A stretch of DNA of 64,000 bases from Tetracentron sinense (GCA_015143295.1 CM026570.1:8332047-8396046), one strand, 5' to 3'; shown: positions 46,581 through 59,230, numbered from the stretch's first letter. The notes: a model not told the origin generated them from the letters alone. Made by a program: numbers and translations.

Positions 46581-49500
46581 ATGCCGGCCGGAGGATTCTC
46601 AGCTTCGACAACCGCCGGAGGCGAGTTCGAAGCTCGGATTACACCGATCGTTATAATTTCCTGTATAATGGCCGCCACCGGAGGTCTGATGTTCGGTTAC
46701 GACGTCGGAGTTTCAGGTAAGTTTCTTTGGATCTCGAAATTCTAGCTTTTCTCTGCTTGATTCTACTTCTTGTTAGTTCATATGATTTAGGTGAAAATAA
46801 TCTATAATTTTTTGTAACAGTAATAATTCTAACGAATTTCTGTTTTCGGTTTCTAAAGCAGATTTAAGAATTAAAATTATCAAAGAAAGACGCGTTTATC
46901 TGATTTTTTTTAGATCGGATAATCTTCTTCTTTGGCTAAAATTATGGTTTTTGTATTTGATGAAATTTTGATTAGTGTACTGAAAGGTGAAAATAAAACC
47001 CGCAGCAAGAAATTCATGAAAAACAAAAGACATCTCCAAAAAAAATGGCGGGAAACCGTTTTATTGGAGAATAAGGAATTCAGTAAATCTAGTTTTGTTA
47101 GAAGCAGAAATGAAAGATAAAAGAAAGAAAATTACAAGGAACTTTTTCTTGAGAGAATCAATTCTGAATTATTAAAGATTAAAAAATAAAATAAAAAGGA
47201 TGAAGAGAACCGGCTTTCTCCCGCCGGAAAGAAGTTCGAGCAGACACAAGAGAGTTGTAGTGAAAATACTGAAATATCCTTGGCCTCCTTCTCATGATTG
47301 GAGGGCAATCTCGGCAGTTTTCGTTGATGAAAGTTTGTAATGATGTTCGTCAGTTGGCCCAGTTCCCGTCTAATAGAATCTTTCTACAATTTGTTTTGCT
47401 AACCTACACCCGATGCTTAATTTTCCACCTTAGAAAATGACTTTTTTGGCCCTAATTGTTTCAGTAAGGATGTGAATTTGCTGATATTATTGCAGGGGGT
47501 GTTACATCCATGGACCCATTTTTGAAAAAATTCTTCCCGGTGGTCTACAGAAGGACAAAGGAGCCGGGGATTAACAGTAATTACTGCAAATATGATAATC
47601 AAGGACTGCAACTATTCACCTCCTCTCTCTATCTCGCCGGTCTAACCGCGACCTTCTTTGCATCTTATACCACCAGAAGGCTCGGCCGGAAGCTTACCAT
47701 GCTCATTGCCGGGATTTTCTTCATAATTGGAGTGATACTGAACACGGCAGCTCAAGACCTCGCAATGCTCATAATTGGAAGGATCTTACTTGGGTGTGGA
47801 GTTGGTTTTGCTAATCAGGTATGTCTATCTATATCCACACACTTACAATTCAAGATACTGAGTTGGTAAAGTTGTTGGGCGTTGAAATCATAGCTAAAAA
47901 CGAGTCTTTATACCTGCTTCAATCACTTTCCAGGCTTGCCTATCCAAAAAAAGGTTCTTATATGACTCTTTTAACTTTATGATCCTTTTATGTTAAAATG
48001 GTGGTTGTTGATATTGTCTTCTTACTATCCTTCCATTAGGGGCGGAGCCAGGATTTTCTTGTAGGGGGCTAGGGTTCGGGGGTGTTGATCCCAGAAATTT
48101 ACTTTTGAGGGCCAAGCTCATGGATTGATTATCTCGTCTGTTTGTAAAAAAATTTCTTTTAAAGTTAGGGTGCGGGTGCAACTGCCAAAGGTTATGTATC
48201 TTAAATTAAATATTATATTATAAAACTTAATTAGTTGTCTTTTTAGTTTAGGGGCTAATTGTCCCTTGCCCCATACCTATACCCTATTAAATTAAATAAT
48301 GCAATTATAAATTTAGTTTAGGGGCAATTGCCCCTTGTTTCATGCCTATGCCCTACTAAATTAAATAATATAAGTATAAATTTAGTTTTCTTCATCAAAA
48401 GTTTGGGATTGAAGCCCCCTCCTGTCCCTGGGTCCACCGCTACTCCTAGGCTATGCCCCTATTAATACTAGAATTGTTTTTTTTTTTTTTAATCAAAATT
48501 TCATGGGGCATTAGCCGGGGGGCATGTGGCTTGGCCAATGCCTTCAGTTGTGGTAACTATAATGTTTAAGTTAATTGGTTTGATCCAAGAAATGAAATCA
48601 CACTTTTTTTATATTGTTTTCTCTATTTATATCGGACAGAATAACCATTACTACTTCATTATCGAATCCGATCGGATCAGATGATGGTGGGATGTGGGGT
48701 TGGCGTGTATCGTTTATTGTTTGAAAAATTGGATGGTAGGTGGGCTCATGATGAATTATATATAAGAAAATATCATCTCTCTCACTCTCAAATCACCTTT
48801 CATTCACCACCTTTGTTTTTTCTTTCTTCAAACAATTCAAGCGTTTCACGTTCTTACATATGATTAAGACATCTACCATCGATTTTTCAGAGGAGTTTTT
48901 ATGAATTTTCCTCATTAGAAACATGACCCTATCCATTCCAAAACATCAACGTGACACCTGTGTTCCCTTTGTTTCCTTTGCTTTTGAAGGGGTGGCAAAT
49001 TCAATGGACACAGCTCATCTAGGTAAAGATGGTTAAGGTCTATAGGGCTGTATTTGGGCCACGCTTGACCGGGCTTGGCTTGAATGGATTTGATCGAGGC
49101 CCGAAGCCTAGTTAGGCCCGAAATGGAGCTTGAAAGTGCGGCCCGAAGCTCGGCCCGAATTCAAAATCGTGGCTCGAAGCTCGGCTCGGCCCGAATTGAT
49201 TCAAGCTCGAGCCGGGCTTGGCTTGGCTTGGCTCGAGCTCGGCTTGAATCTTTTTTATTTTATTTTAATAAAAATATTTTATATTATTTATATATATATA
49301 TATATACATAATAATGATATATATAAATAATATATATTTTTTTAATAATATTCGAGCCGAGCCGAGCCGAGCCGAGCCGAGCTGAGTTTGGGCCGAACCG
49401 AACCTCAATCAAGCCGAGCCATGCCGCATAGGGGTTGGCCCAAGCTCGACTTGATTGAGTTTTCCAGCTTTTTTCAGGCTTGGCTTGGCCCGTTCAAGCT

Positions 49501-52500
49501 TAAAATTCGGGCCGAGCCGAGCCGCACCAACAAGCCGTTCGAGCTGTGTAGCCCTAAAGGTCTGCCCCTACTCCGGGGAAGTCGAGGGTTGGATGGTAAT
49601 GGTACCTTGGGCCACATAAAAGAAAAAGTACTTGCTTTTGTATTCTAAACCGAATATAATATGAGAAATGCTAGCCCTACTCTCAAGATGCTCCTACTCT
49701 CAAGCTAAACCAACCACCTGTCCAAATTTTCTGTAAAAGTGCACACTTTTTAGTGCTTGCAATGCTTTAACGGGGGATTAGGACAAGTGGTTGGTTCAGC
49801 TTGAGAGTAGAGAAGACCTCAGAGTAGGTCTAGCACTCAATATTTTCTTCCAACTTTCTAGCGTTTTCAACGTTTTCTCATTTCTAGGTCGCGTCCATTT
49901 CTAAAAGAAGCTACAAACTAGGGTTGTATACGGGTCGGGATTGGCCCCGAAGCCCGGCTCGGCCCGAAATCATGTTTGATTGTGCGGCCCAAAGCTCGGC
50001 CTGAAAAAAAAAAAAAACTTGGCTTGAAGCCCCAGCTCGAATTGATTCAAGCTTGAGCCGGGCTTGGCTTGGCTTGAATCCTTTTTTTTTTTTTAATAAT
50101 AAAATTATATATATATATATATATATAATAATATTTGAGCCGAGCCGAACCTCAATCGAGTTGGGCCAAGCCGCACAAGGGTTGGCTTGAGCTCGGCTTG
50201 AATTAGATTTCGGGCTTTTTTTTTAGGCTTGGCTTGGCTTGAATTAGCTTTCGGGCCGGGCCGGGCCGATCTCGGGCCAAACCAGGCCGAGCCGAGTCGC
50301 ACCAACGGGCTGATCGGGCTTTTTGCAGCCCTACTAAAAACCATAAATTGATGTGGGACTTGAACAGTTAGGTCTTGCTAAAATGCGTAGATGGGGTGAT
50401 TTTTCCTCTCTGCTATTAAATTTCAAGTGGTGCTCATACAATAATGCTGAAATATAGAGAGCTGCTTAAATTTCTAATCCTGTAGTTTTTTATTTTTTTG
50501 GTGTAAACCTACTTAGGGATGGCGAATTTGTCGTCATCTTTATCTAATCCAGTTCTCTTGCATGGTCTCTTTGTTTGTTAAACACATGTAAAAGGCCGTT
50601 CCACTGTTCCTATCGGAGATAGCACCTACAAGAATACGTGGAGGACTAAACATACTGTTCCAGCTTAATGTCACCATCGGCATTCTTTTCGCCAACCTTG
50701 TCAATTACGGAACCGCAAAGTAAGCTAAAGCTGTTAAGCCTGTTATCTATATCCCCCTCCCGGCCATGTTCTTCATTTCATTTATTTATTTATTTATATT
50801 TCTAGTAATGTGATGACCCCTTTTGTCTCTACTGTCTTTTGTTAAATGTGTCAAATATATTGCCTTTTAAAAACAACATCTATGAAGCCATATTTAATAT
50901 CTTAGACTATTGGCCTTCCTCCCTTATTTGGCACTTCTCCTCAATCTTTGCTTAAGTGCTGACATTGAACTTAAAAATCCAATTTAAGATGCGTAATTGG
51001 ATGGAATTACAGTCTTTGTTTGTTACCTTTGTTTCTAAATTCGCTTAATATGTATGATCTCCGGCTTTGATGCTGACCATCATCACCACTTGTCTTGCAA
51101 CTGTAGAATCAAAGGGGGGTGGGGTTGGAGGATCTCACTGGGGTTGGCTGGGATCCCTGCTCTCCTCCTAACCGTGGGAGCCCTTCTGGTGGTGGATACC
51201 CCTAACAGCCTCATAGAGCGTGGTCGCTATGAAGAAGGGAAAGCAGTACTCAGGAAGATACGAGGCACTGACAGGATCGAACCGGAGTTCTTGGAGCTTG
51301 TTGAAGCTAGTCGTGTGGCTAAAGAAGTGAAGCACCCCTTCAGGAATCTGCTTAAGCGGAGAAACCGACCACAATTGATCATTGCAATGGCCTTGCAGGT
51401 CAGTACTACTCATATCATTCTTATCAAAGTCACTACCAGGCATAACATCACTAGAATAGTTGTTTCTGTACTCGAATAAACGTTCTCTAGCACAATTCAG
51501 CTTCAATTCTATTAGCAGATGTCAGAAATGACTTGTCTAAGCTGTCAGTTTAATCACTTGGTGTGGTAGAGATACATTGTTGTGCAAATACACTTGATAT
51601 TGCGTTTGAAGATAATATGACAAATAAATATGAAAATATTCAAAACAAAACACAAGATATACTTAGTTCAATCCTATTCGCTCTTTATGAAGCTACTAGG
51701 ATTTACTGCAAGCCTACTCTTTTTCCAAGAACTGCTGCTCCTCCTAAGAGCCACTACTCTCCTTCCCAATAGCTACCACTATTTATGAGAACTATAGGGC
51801 TTTCTTTGAGAGCAACCCACTTCTTCTTAAAAGCCCTAAAGACTCACGTCCTTATAAGCTTACCTAATAAGTCCACACCCTGAGCCTATTTATAAATATA
51901 AATCAAATCATAAACCAATTATGATTTTCCCAAATTCTAATCCTAAAAGATAACTCCATTAAAATGGAGTTTTCCAATAAATAGAATACGAAGCAAATCC
52001 CAACATACAGTTCATGCTAAATTTTGTTTCTATTGTTGGTACTGGTACTACAGATTTTTCAACAATTTACGGGTATCAATGCAATCATGTTCTATGCCCC
52101 GGTGCTGTTCAACACACTGGGATTCAAAAATGATGCATCCCTCTACTCGGCCGTCATCACAGGAGCCGTCAATGTCCTGTCCACAATCATCTCAATCTAC
52201 TCCGTCGACAAGGTGGGCCGTCGCTTGCTCTTACTTGAAGCCGGAATCCAGATGTTTTTCTCTCAGGTTGTGATAGCAATACTATTAGGGATCAAGGTCA
52301 AGGACCACTCAGACGACCTTAGCCATGGCTACGCAATCCTAGTTGTGGTAATGGTGTGCATGTTCGTTTCTGCCTTTGCCTGGTCATGGGGTCCATTAGG
52401 ATGGCTAATCCCTAGTGAAACATTCCCACTGGAGACAAGGTCAGCTGGCCAGAGTGTAACAGTGTGCATCAATCTGCTGTTTACGTTCGTGATTGCACAG

Positions 52501-52764
52501 GCCTTTCTCTCAATGCTCTGCCATTTTAAGTTCGGCATCTTCGCATTCTTCTCAGGGTGGGTGTTCATCATGTCATTCTTCGTGCTGTTTCTGCTCCCGG
52601 AGACGAAAAACATACCTATTGAGGAGATGACGGAGCGAGAATGGAAGCAGCACTGGTTCTGGAAGAGATTCATGAACGACGAGGATGATTACAAGGGAGA
52701 AATTGATCTTAAGGTTGTGACTACAAGGAAAGATGACAAAATCAATGGAGAAAAACCATTTTAA
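46581..52764 (+). CDS. STP13: Sugar transport protein 13-like hexose/H+ symporter
   Basis: It imports hexoses with protons across the plasma membrane; STP13 in other plants scavenges apoplastic sugar under stress and infection. Exons 46581-46716, 47496-47818, 50595-50719, 51107-51398 and 52054-52764 give 528 residues. All splice in frame with GT-AG ends. Twelve hydrophobic spans are expected of the family. Visible motifs: [18 protein letters not shown] near the N-terminus, LGRKLTM (sugar-porter signature), [63 protein letters not shown] and [13 protein letters not shown] (Thr476). Cys76 and Cys448 sit where the lid disulphide of STPs lies. Sequence order resembles STP13 more than other STPs. 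Intron 2 (2776 bp) holds several MITEs. The exon 3 acceptor (GTAAAAG) has a weak pyrimidine tract. Confidence 0.94.
48037..48456. mobile_element. CAGGGGCGGAGCC-family hAT-like remnant in STP13 intron 2
   Basis: The left end reads TAGGGGCGGAGCCAGGATTT and the right end ...CCCTGGGTCCACCGCTA. It contains TTTTGAGGGCCAAGCTC, as in the element at 62437. The flanks do not give a convincing target duplication. Confidence 0.5.
49043..49556. mobile_element. hAT MITE in STP13 intron 2 (first)
   Basis: This 514-bp element starts TAGGGCTGTATTTGGGCC and ends ...CTGTGTAGCCCTA. The flanks aaggtcta and aaggtctg match at 7 of 8 bases. The interior is full of GCCGAGC/GCTCGGC words and a (TA)n run. Confidence 0.87.
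49676..49835. mobile_element. TGCTAG-family MITE in STP13 intron 2
   Basis: Inverted arms CTAGCCCTACTCTCA...AACCAACCACCTGTCC and GGACAAGTGGTTGGTT...GAGTAGGTCTAG are paired, in the same family as 44405-44572. Confidence 0.7.
49919..50333. mobile_element. hAT MITE in STP13 intron 2 (second)
   Basis: This 415-bp element begins TAGGGTTGTATACGGG and ends ...TTTTTGCAGCCCTA. The flanks ctacaaac and ctaaaaac match at 7 of 8 bases. It shares GGCTTGGCTTGG and GCCGAGCCGAG words with 49043-49556. Confidence 0.87.
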
Positions 52765-52889
52765 AAAGCTGGTGTTCAATTATACTAGTGTAGGTTACTT
52801 AGCTTCTCATTCTACTAGTGAAAAACCAATTTAAAAAGCTGGTGTTTAATTATACTAGTGTAGGTTACATAGCTTCTCATTCTACTAGT
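52750..52889 (+). repeat. 70-bp tandem duplication across the STP13 stop codon
   Basis: GAAAAACC(A)... starts copies at 52750 and 52820, differing at about three bases. The first copy contains the gene's last codons and TAA; the second reproduces them in the 3' UTR. Confidence 0.92.
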
Positions 52890-53672
52890 TCCTTTGTTGT
52901 TTGCTATAAATTCGCACATGGTGCAAGCTTAAGTCTGCTTATGTTGCGCCTTGTAATTCTATCTTATCTTCCTTGGTTTGGTTTGTTTTTTCGTTAAGTA
53001 GTGCGAAATGGTGTTGGAGATCTAAAGAGTTTATGTTCTCTCATAATTAATGAGGTGTTGTTCAAGAAACTGCTGAAATTACTCCTTTAGGGAGTGTTTG
53101 GTTGCAACCTTATATCAAATCTAAATAGGCTCTAACTTCCAGTAGGGCTAATCGTTGTTTGGCTTGTGGGCATTATGGAAGCATGGCGCTCATTCTCGCC
53201 TTCAATTAAGGAGTGTTAGCTTATTCTTCCAAGGATATATAGTAATAGTCTTGACCAGGAGTTGGGATTAAATCCAATCAGTTGAACTTGGCAGAGTTCA
53301 ATGGCACCCATAAGCGAACACCTGTGCCTTTTAACTCTCTTTAACTGTGGTTAAGATTCACTAACATTTATGGTTAATATATTTAACCTTGGTTTTTTTT
53401 TTTTTTTAAAAAAAAATTAGCCCTAAAGGTTAAAATGTTGACTCTAAGGGTTAAATGGCTAGTGGAGCTGGTAGACAATTTAAGATTATATTTATGGCTT
53501 CAACCAGACACCTCCTTTGTCCTTGATCCCAACAGGGTTGACAACAGAGAGCCCGGCCCATCAAGCCCGAATCGGTGCTGCCCCCGCCATGTAGAGGATT
53601 GAACCAATGTCTACCGGGCTGAAAACACTTACGGAACAATGTGACAAGGCTCCGTTTACATTATGGGGAATG
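52890..53672. other. STP13 downstream region with a GGTTAA-family segment
   Basis: About 53325-53460 carries TTTAACTGTGGTTAAGATTC and related words. No gene seen. Confidence 0.45.
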
Positions 53673-53850
53673 CTAGTTCCAATTTCTCTCTTTCTCACTT
53701 TCTCTACGAGACCAACACGTGTCTTTTTTTTTCCTTTTTTTTCAGGTTAAAGCTTCAACATTCAAACTGCTTTCTTAGTTTTCAGCATAAATATGTGGGG
53801 ACAAGTGAGAACACTTGTTAACCCCATAAAGAAAGTGAGGAAGAGATAGT
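53673..53850. mobile_element. TGCTAG-family MITE
   Basis: GAATGCTAGTTCCAATTTC... on the left pairs loosely with ...GACAAGTGAGAACACTTGTTAACC and AAGTGAGGAAGAGATAGTATT on the right. The left part of 23577-23656 resembles its right arm. Confidence 0.5.
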
Positions 53851-56055
53851 ATTACTGTCTGAGAATATTTTATAATTCATATGCCAAATATTAATTTAGA
53901 AAATTAAAATAGTCTATGGACATCCATATGAGGACAGCATAATTGTGAAGGCTCAACGAAGCCCGACAAATACCAGCCCTAATCCGGCCCATTGCCATCC
54001 CTAAATAGACCACGCCTTTCCATTGCAGATAAACAAACCCTTTTCCTTTTCTTCATTCGAGGGTTTTCCCCTCCTAGGTCATATGCCAGGATTAGGATAT
54101 CCCAAAGTGACGAGCAGGCTTACTGAATGGGCCTGAAGCCCACATATCAATTGATTGACGTAATGCAGCCCAATCATGAGGATAATTTACCAAAGAGAAA
54201 AGGCTTATTATAAGTATATAGGGCAAGATTGGGTCAGGAAATGCTAAGAGTGAAGAGGTAGTGCATAGTGCATAGTGCATAGTGCATAAAAACGTTTACT
54301 TGGTGCAGTGAAAAGAGGGTCCTTTTAGGCTGCTTTTTTTCTTCTTAAAGCGCTATATTATATGAGTTGCTTACATGCTAGTTAACTGAAAATGGTACAG
54401 CTTAAGCACTCTTTTAAGCTTTAAGGTTACTCTTCCTTTGATAAGGGAAAAGTTCTTTTCAACAACTCGGTATTTTGATATTATACCTGAATTCTCATAT
54501 GCTTGGGGAGTTCAAACCAAGGAAAGACAGCTAGACAAGCACTAGTCGCCTTAAAAGGGTTCTCTTAATCTTAACTTAAAAGACTCATAAATAACCACCC
54601 TATAAAAACCCTACAAGAAAAAAGAAAAAAAAAAAAAAAAGTACCCATATATGAAGGGGAAATCTAGTATCCTTTTTTTTTTTTTTCGCTACGGTTCGCT
54701 GCAATCCCAATCACTACATTCAAACTCAAAAGTCAAACTCACGTCCAACCACTACAGCAAATCAAATGGACTAAATCTAGTATCCATACCATAACTTTTG
54801 GAAAATAGTTAACGAACCCGTGGTTCCTATTTTGAAATGGAATGGCCGGTTCTCATTAGTCCATGTCCCAATTTTAAATTCTCACTTATTGTAATTAAGA
54901 TTAACTCACCCCTTGGTTTAAGTAATCCAACCATGATTTTTCAAAAAAAAAAAAAACAAAGGTTAAAGTGGTGTTAAAGGGGACACGAGGGTAAGATAAG
55001 AAACGGACCCATGGGTCCGCTAAGCATTGCTCTTAACTTTTTAATTCTTCTCTTAGGTATGGTGAAGAAAACTCTACTAAATTTTTTCAAAAGAAAAAAC
55101 AGGTGAATATATCAATCCATGGGTTGGGTTCAAATCCCACGTTGCTCAAATGTAGAAAAGAAGGAAAAAAGACGAGAACGACTATGGTCTGGCCCTGGTG
55201 ACCGTCTGCCTGAGAGCCTTTTTTCTGCCTTTTAACCCTGAACCTTGATTAAGAAATTTTAACTCTCATGATTAATTTTTAAATATTTTTTTAAAAATCA
55301 AGGTTACATGATTGAACTTAAGAGTTTGTAAATCTTAATCACAATTAAAAAAAGAAACAAACATAAGATGAAGGCCAGACGAATTTGGTCTGGTGAGAGC
55401 CCGACCAAATCCCAATCCAAAAAGACGGGGAAAAGGCAATAAGATTCAACGACCACAAGAGTGAAATAATAATAGGCAATTATCATGATGGAATGGTACT
55501 CCGCCACTTCTCTTGGATCCAAAGCCAAACCCACTATTCCACTCGAACCTTCTTCCCTTTCAAGTCTTTCAACTGTAATCCTAAGTCTAATGATGATGTG
55601 GCAACCGTCTTACCACTACATGTGTACGTCAACTAAACACTACGATGACCAACTACCACTTCAGCATTATGATAATTAAGAAAGCAATGTAACAAGAGAA
55701 CAATGTCCTACCATGGAAAAAAAAAAACAAGGGTTTTAGTGCTCTCTAATACTCGGGATGATTGTAGTACGTCTTTTGGTATATTACGGGTCGGGTCGAT
55801 CCGGGATGAAATGGGTTAGATAAGAATACATTTCACCAACCTTACCCATTTAAGATCATGTTGAGAAACCCAGCCCTATAGGGGACTCTTGAGTCTTAAA
55901 CCATTGCTTGTTCTGGAATAAATAAATAATAAATCATAATTAATTGATTAATTGTTTTTTTAAGTACAATACCATTTAAACTTAAAATCAATAAATATAT
56001 TAAATATAAAATTATACATAAATTTAATCATACATTATATATATATATATATATA
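53851..56055. other. Intergenic, repeat remnants only
   Basis: Includes GGTTAA-family words near 54900 and 55230, a possible SINE B box (TTGGGTTCAAATCCC, about 55125) and a run of A at 54625. No gene is recognised. Confidence 0.45.
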
Positions 56056-57160
56056 CTAGTGAAGGTGCACGTGCGTTGCACGTATTAATTTTTTACAAAT
56101 AAAATTAAAAAATATTTTTAATAAAATTAATTACTGTATAAAAAATCTATATGTTGCTCATATATATTGTCATCAAGACAAGCTAGACTTATAGACACAT
56201 AAATATTAATCAATATTAAGACATACTAATAAAAGGTCTCGACTAATACTTATCTCTTTAAAAAAAAAAAACCTTTGTTGGGAGCAAATTCTTTTTATGG
56301 AATAACTACCAAATACCAATTGCATTCTTCTGGATAGTTTTTGTGCAAACTGAACAACAAATAATATATATGTATGACTTAGAGATCCAATTAAGTTGGT
56401 TGGAACAGAAAGATTATCTTCGTGTCACACTAATTGGATGGTCAGGTCCAAATTTGTGTATACTGAAGACAGAAATACTTTACTATTCACTATCATGGTA
56501 GTATCGCATTACCTTAGTTATGTTTTTCAGTGAGGATGTCTAAGGACTACAGTGTAATTCCATCAATGAAATCAGAGTAATTTTTCTTATTGAAGTCAAA
56601 ACAAAGGTAGCTGACAGAAAATTCAAAATCTGAGTATTTAAAAAAACCATCTCAGTTGTAGAACATGGATAAGAACATCAAAAGTATTCCCCTTCCTTGG
56701 ATAGATTCAGAGTGATGATCGCAACTACATTGGCATTTGAAGCTCACCTGCAAAAGACAAGAATCATTTAACTACTCTAAATTATAATGGAAGGATAACA
56801 ATATTCTTTTTATGTGCCAAAACATCTAACTACTACTGCTATTAATTAAATAAGTATGACAAGAAGTTAAAATCAGCATACTAAGAGCAAGGGGTGTGGT
56901 TGGAAAAAAATTATCACAGAAGTTAAAACTTGTTAACTATAGTTCAAAGGGGCTTTGTGAGGGCAAGGAGGAATAGTCCTGAATAGTCCCCTCCTCACTC
57001 GAGGAAGCTACTGCTCACAAGGAAAACCTCCATTTGTTTATACAAGAGGAAAACTAATTGTGCAGTAACTATAGATGGTATAGAATGGACCCACAGTTCA
57101 ACAGGTCCCACCCAAGGAGATCTTCCTATGTCAAAAATCAGTTCTTTGAGTATCAGATGG

Positions 57161-57427
57161 TTATAAATCCTCTTGCACTAATATTGACTTCATAAATCTT
57201 CTAGCCATCAGACCAGACCCATTTGCATGTTTCACACATACACAAACATGAGCTTTGTAATAGAAGGCATGGTCAAGTACCTGAATAGTAGGGTTCGATG
57301 TCAAAAGAAGAGAGATGCCAAGGCCATCGAATGCCTCACTCCAAGTGCCTTCCGAAATGGTTTTCCAAAACCCTTTGGATTTTCCCAAATGCACTTGTCT
57401 GCATCCTTGAGGAATCCTGTATCCAGG
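57161..57427 (-). other. Exon-like open stretch, unrecognised
   Basis: On the minus strand an acceptor-like TATATAG precedes an open stretch that ends at a donor-like CAG|GTACTT. The stretch reads coherently in two frames, one of them with [11 protein letters not shown] and [14 protein letters not shown]-like words. I do not recognise the family. It may be another captured exon. Confidence 0.35.
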
Positions 57428-57792
57428 GGCTATATAGAAAAATCAGAAATTAAAATATTGAAATCAAGAAATGGAATAATTAGTCGAAACTTTTATAACT
57501 AATACGCCCGAACTAGCGAATTGCCATACTAAATGGTACTTGCAGCTACAGGTTCCAAGTTTCAATAACAGAGATCTCATAATCAATACACTGCATGTAC
57601 CATCTAAATTTGTTCTGAAGGGTCAAGGGTTAGCCTTGCAGCTCAATTCCCTCTGATGCAAAATATTACAACCATTGCCAGAAATGAAATGCAAATATTC
57701 CCAGTACTGATAGCTAACAATAGCAGCTTGCAAGGTAATAAACTCCTAAGCATACCTGCTTCCCTTCACTTACAGAGGTTCAGGGGTCATAG

Positions 57793-58205
57793 TTATAGGA
57801 TCTGAGCAGCTGTGTTCAACTTTTTTGCCAAGCCGAGTTGTGTCCTTGTTATGCTTGACAAGTAAAGTAATAGCAAATGATCCTACAACAAACCGAAGAA
57901 AATAAAAAGAAAAATCAGCTAAATGGCCTCAACAATGAAAGTAGAGAATTAGTCCTTTTTTAACCTGAAATGGTAGATATTATAATGATGGTGTGAAAGT
58001 ACCAAAAATTTATGTGCTGCACATACAAGAAAATGCAATGAAGGAAATCAAGTAGGATCAGGGTCAGATCTCTCACCACAACATCATCGACATATTTGTA
58101 CACATCATCAATCAGAGCGAGCAAGCATTTCATCGATGCTTCCATTCCTTCCAAGTCATTGGGGAGCTTGCCGACCATTGTCGTCTTCAGGATGTCAACT
58201 GTCAT
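57793..58205 (-). pseudogene. Translation initiation factor 3 subunit F (eIF3f) gene fragment
   Basis: eIF3f is an MPN-domain subunit of the eIF3 complex that helps recruit ribosomes to mRNA. Two exon relics on the minus strand match the C-terminal part: 58205-58078 contains ILKTTMVGKLPNDLEGMEAS and ALIDDVYKYVDDVV, ending at a GTGAGA donor; 57882-57793, after a TTGTAG acceptor, encodes 29 residues ending in TAA (LYLSSITRTQLGLAKKLNTA). The internal exon that should lie between them (the VAPDN...GRF region) is absent, and no MPN-domain exons lie upstream. It looks like a captured or truncated copy, next to a Helitron 3' end. Confidence 0.7.
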
Positions 58206-59230
58206 GATGCAAAACTGATTCTTTAGAAATCTTCTAAAACTGGTTTTTCATTGTCGACAATGAAATCAAATTAAACTTCTTTGGTTCAATAGAAGAGTTT
58301 GGAGATCAACCAATACAGGAGTTGGCTCTATCTCAAATCAATGTGGAATAAGTCATATGGCTTCACATCAAAATGCACAATACTTGAGGAAAATTATATT
58401 CCCAATAGATAATGTAATCTAGGAAGCAATGACAAGCATTGCTTGTCTGTAACTCGAGCTGAGAATTGTAATACAAAAAATATTTGTTCAAACGAAGTGC
58501 AAAAAAAGGAAGATGGCATCATGATCCCTAGCTAATAATACTTAATAACGAAATTACAAAATAAAAGGTCAATTCCTCTCCACTCATGTTTCTCTACCAA
58601 TACAAAACACATGCCTATTACTCTGCCAACAATAAAATTCAGTTCCTTTATAAAAAAAATAAAAAAAACTTTCATACCTGCCTGCAGAGAATTCGGATTC
58701 CGCGATGTTATTGACGAATGAAATAAATAAGCACTTCAGACACAACAAGAACTAAACAAGAAAAAAATATTTTTAGGTCAATAAGATAAGAACAGAAATT
58801 TAAATTATTGCAATATATAAACAATAGAAAATTTTGTAGAATTACAAATTCACGATCGAAAAACCAAGAGTAGGCAATTGAGAAGTCAACAAGAAAAGAT
58901 CGAGAGAAAACCTAAACCCTAGATATTCGATATTGAAGAAACGAAATCACATAAAAGAAATCAAAAACTAACCATTGATCTGGTCAACCGCATGATGAAA
59001 ATTTTCTTATTTTCAAGAACCGAATGAATTCAAGCTAAAATATTTTTCTGTTACTTGAGGAAACTTTCTAACTTTAAGAATCGAATTTCTTTAGTAAACG
59101 AGAGTCTTTAATAAAGGAGAAAGTTCTTTGGAGAAAATGGAGTTCTTGTGGAGGAGTTCTAGTGCAGATGAGAGTGCTCTAAGTGAGCTGGAGAAAGACT
59201 TCTTCTCAAGATGGGAGTGCTCTACGTGAG

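Larger units (their letters stand above)
56056..59230 (-). mobile_element. Helitron with 3' end at 56056 (minus strand), left border only
   Basis: Read on the minus strand, the hairpin ACGTGC-AAC-GCACGT (56069-56083) is followed by CTAG (56056-56059) and T, the Helitron 3' signature. The 5' end is unknown; 59230 is only a guess that includes the gene fragments to the right. No helicase is seen, so it would be non-autonomous. Confidence 0.5.

Noticed and set aside
55120-55150. A possible tRNA gene from the GGTTCAAATCCC word
   Set aside because: No A box or cloverleaf arms at the right distance; more likely a SINE scrap.
59137-59230. A short open frame starting MEFLWRSSSADESALSELEK
   Set aside because: It reads like protein but has only about 30 codons and no recognised family; a captured exon is possible but not supported.
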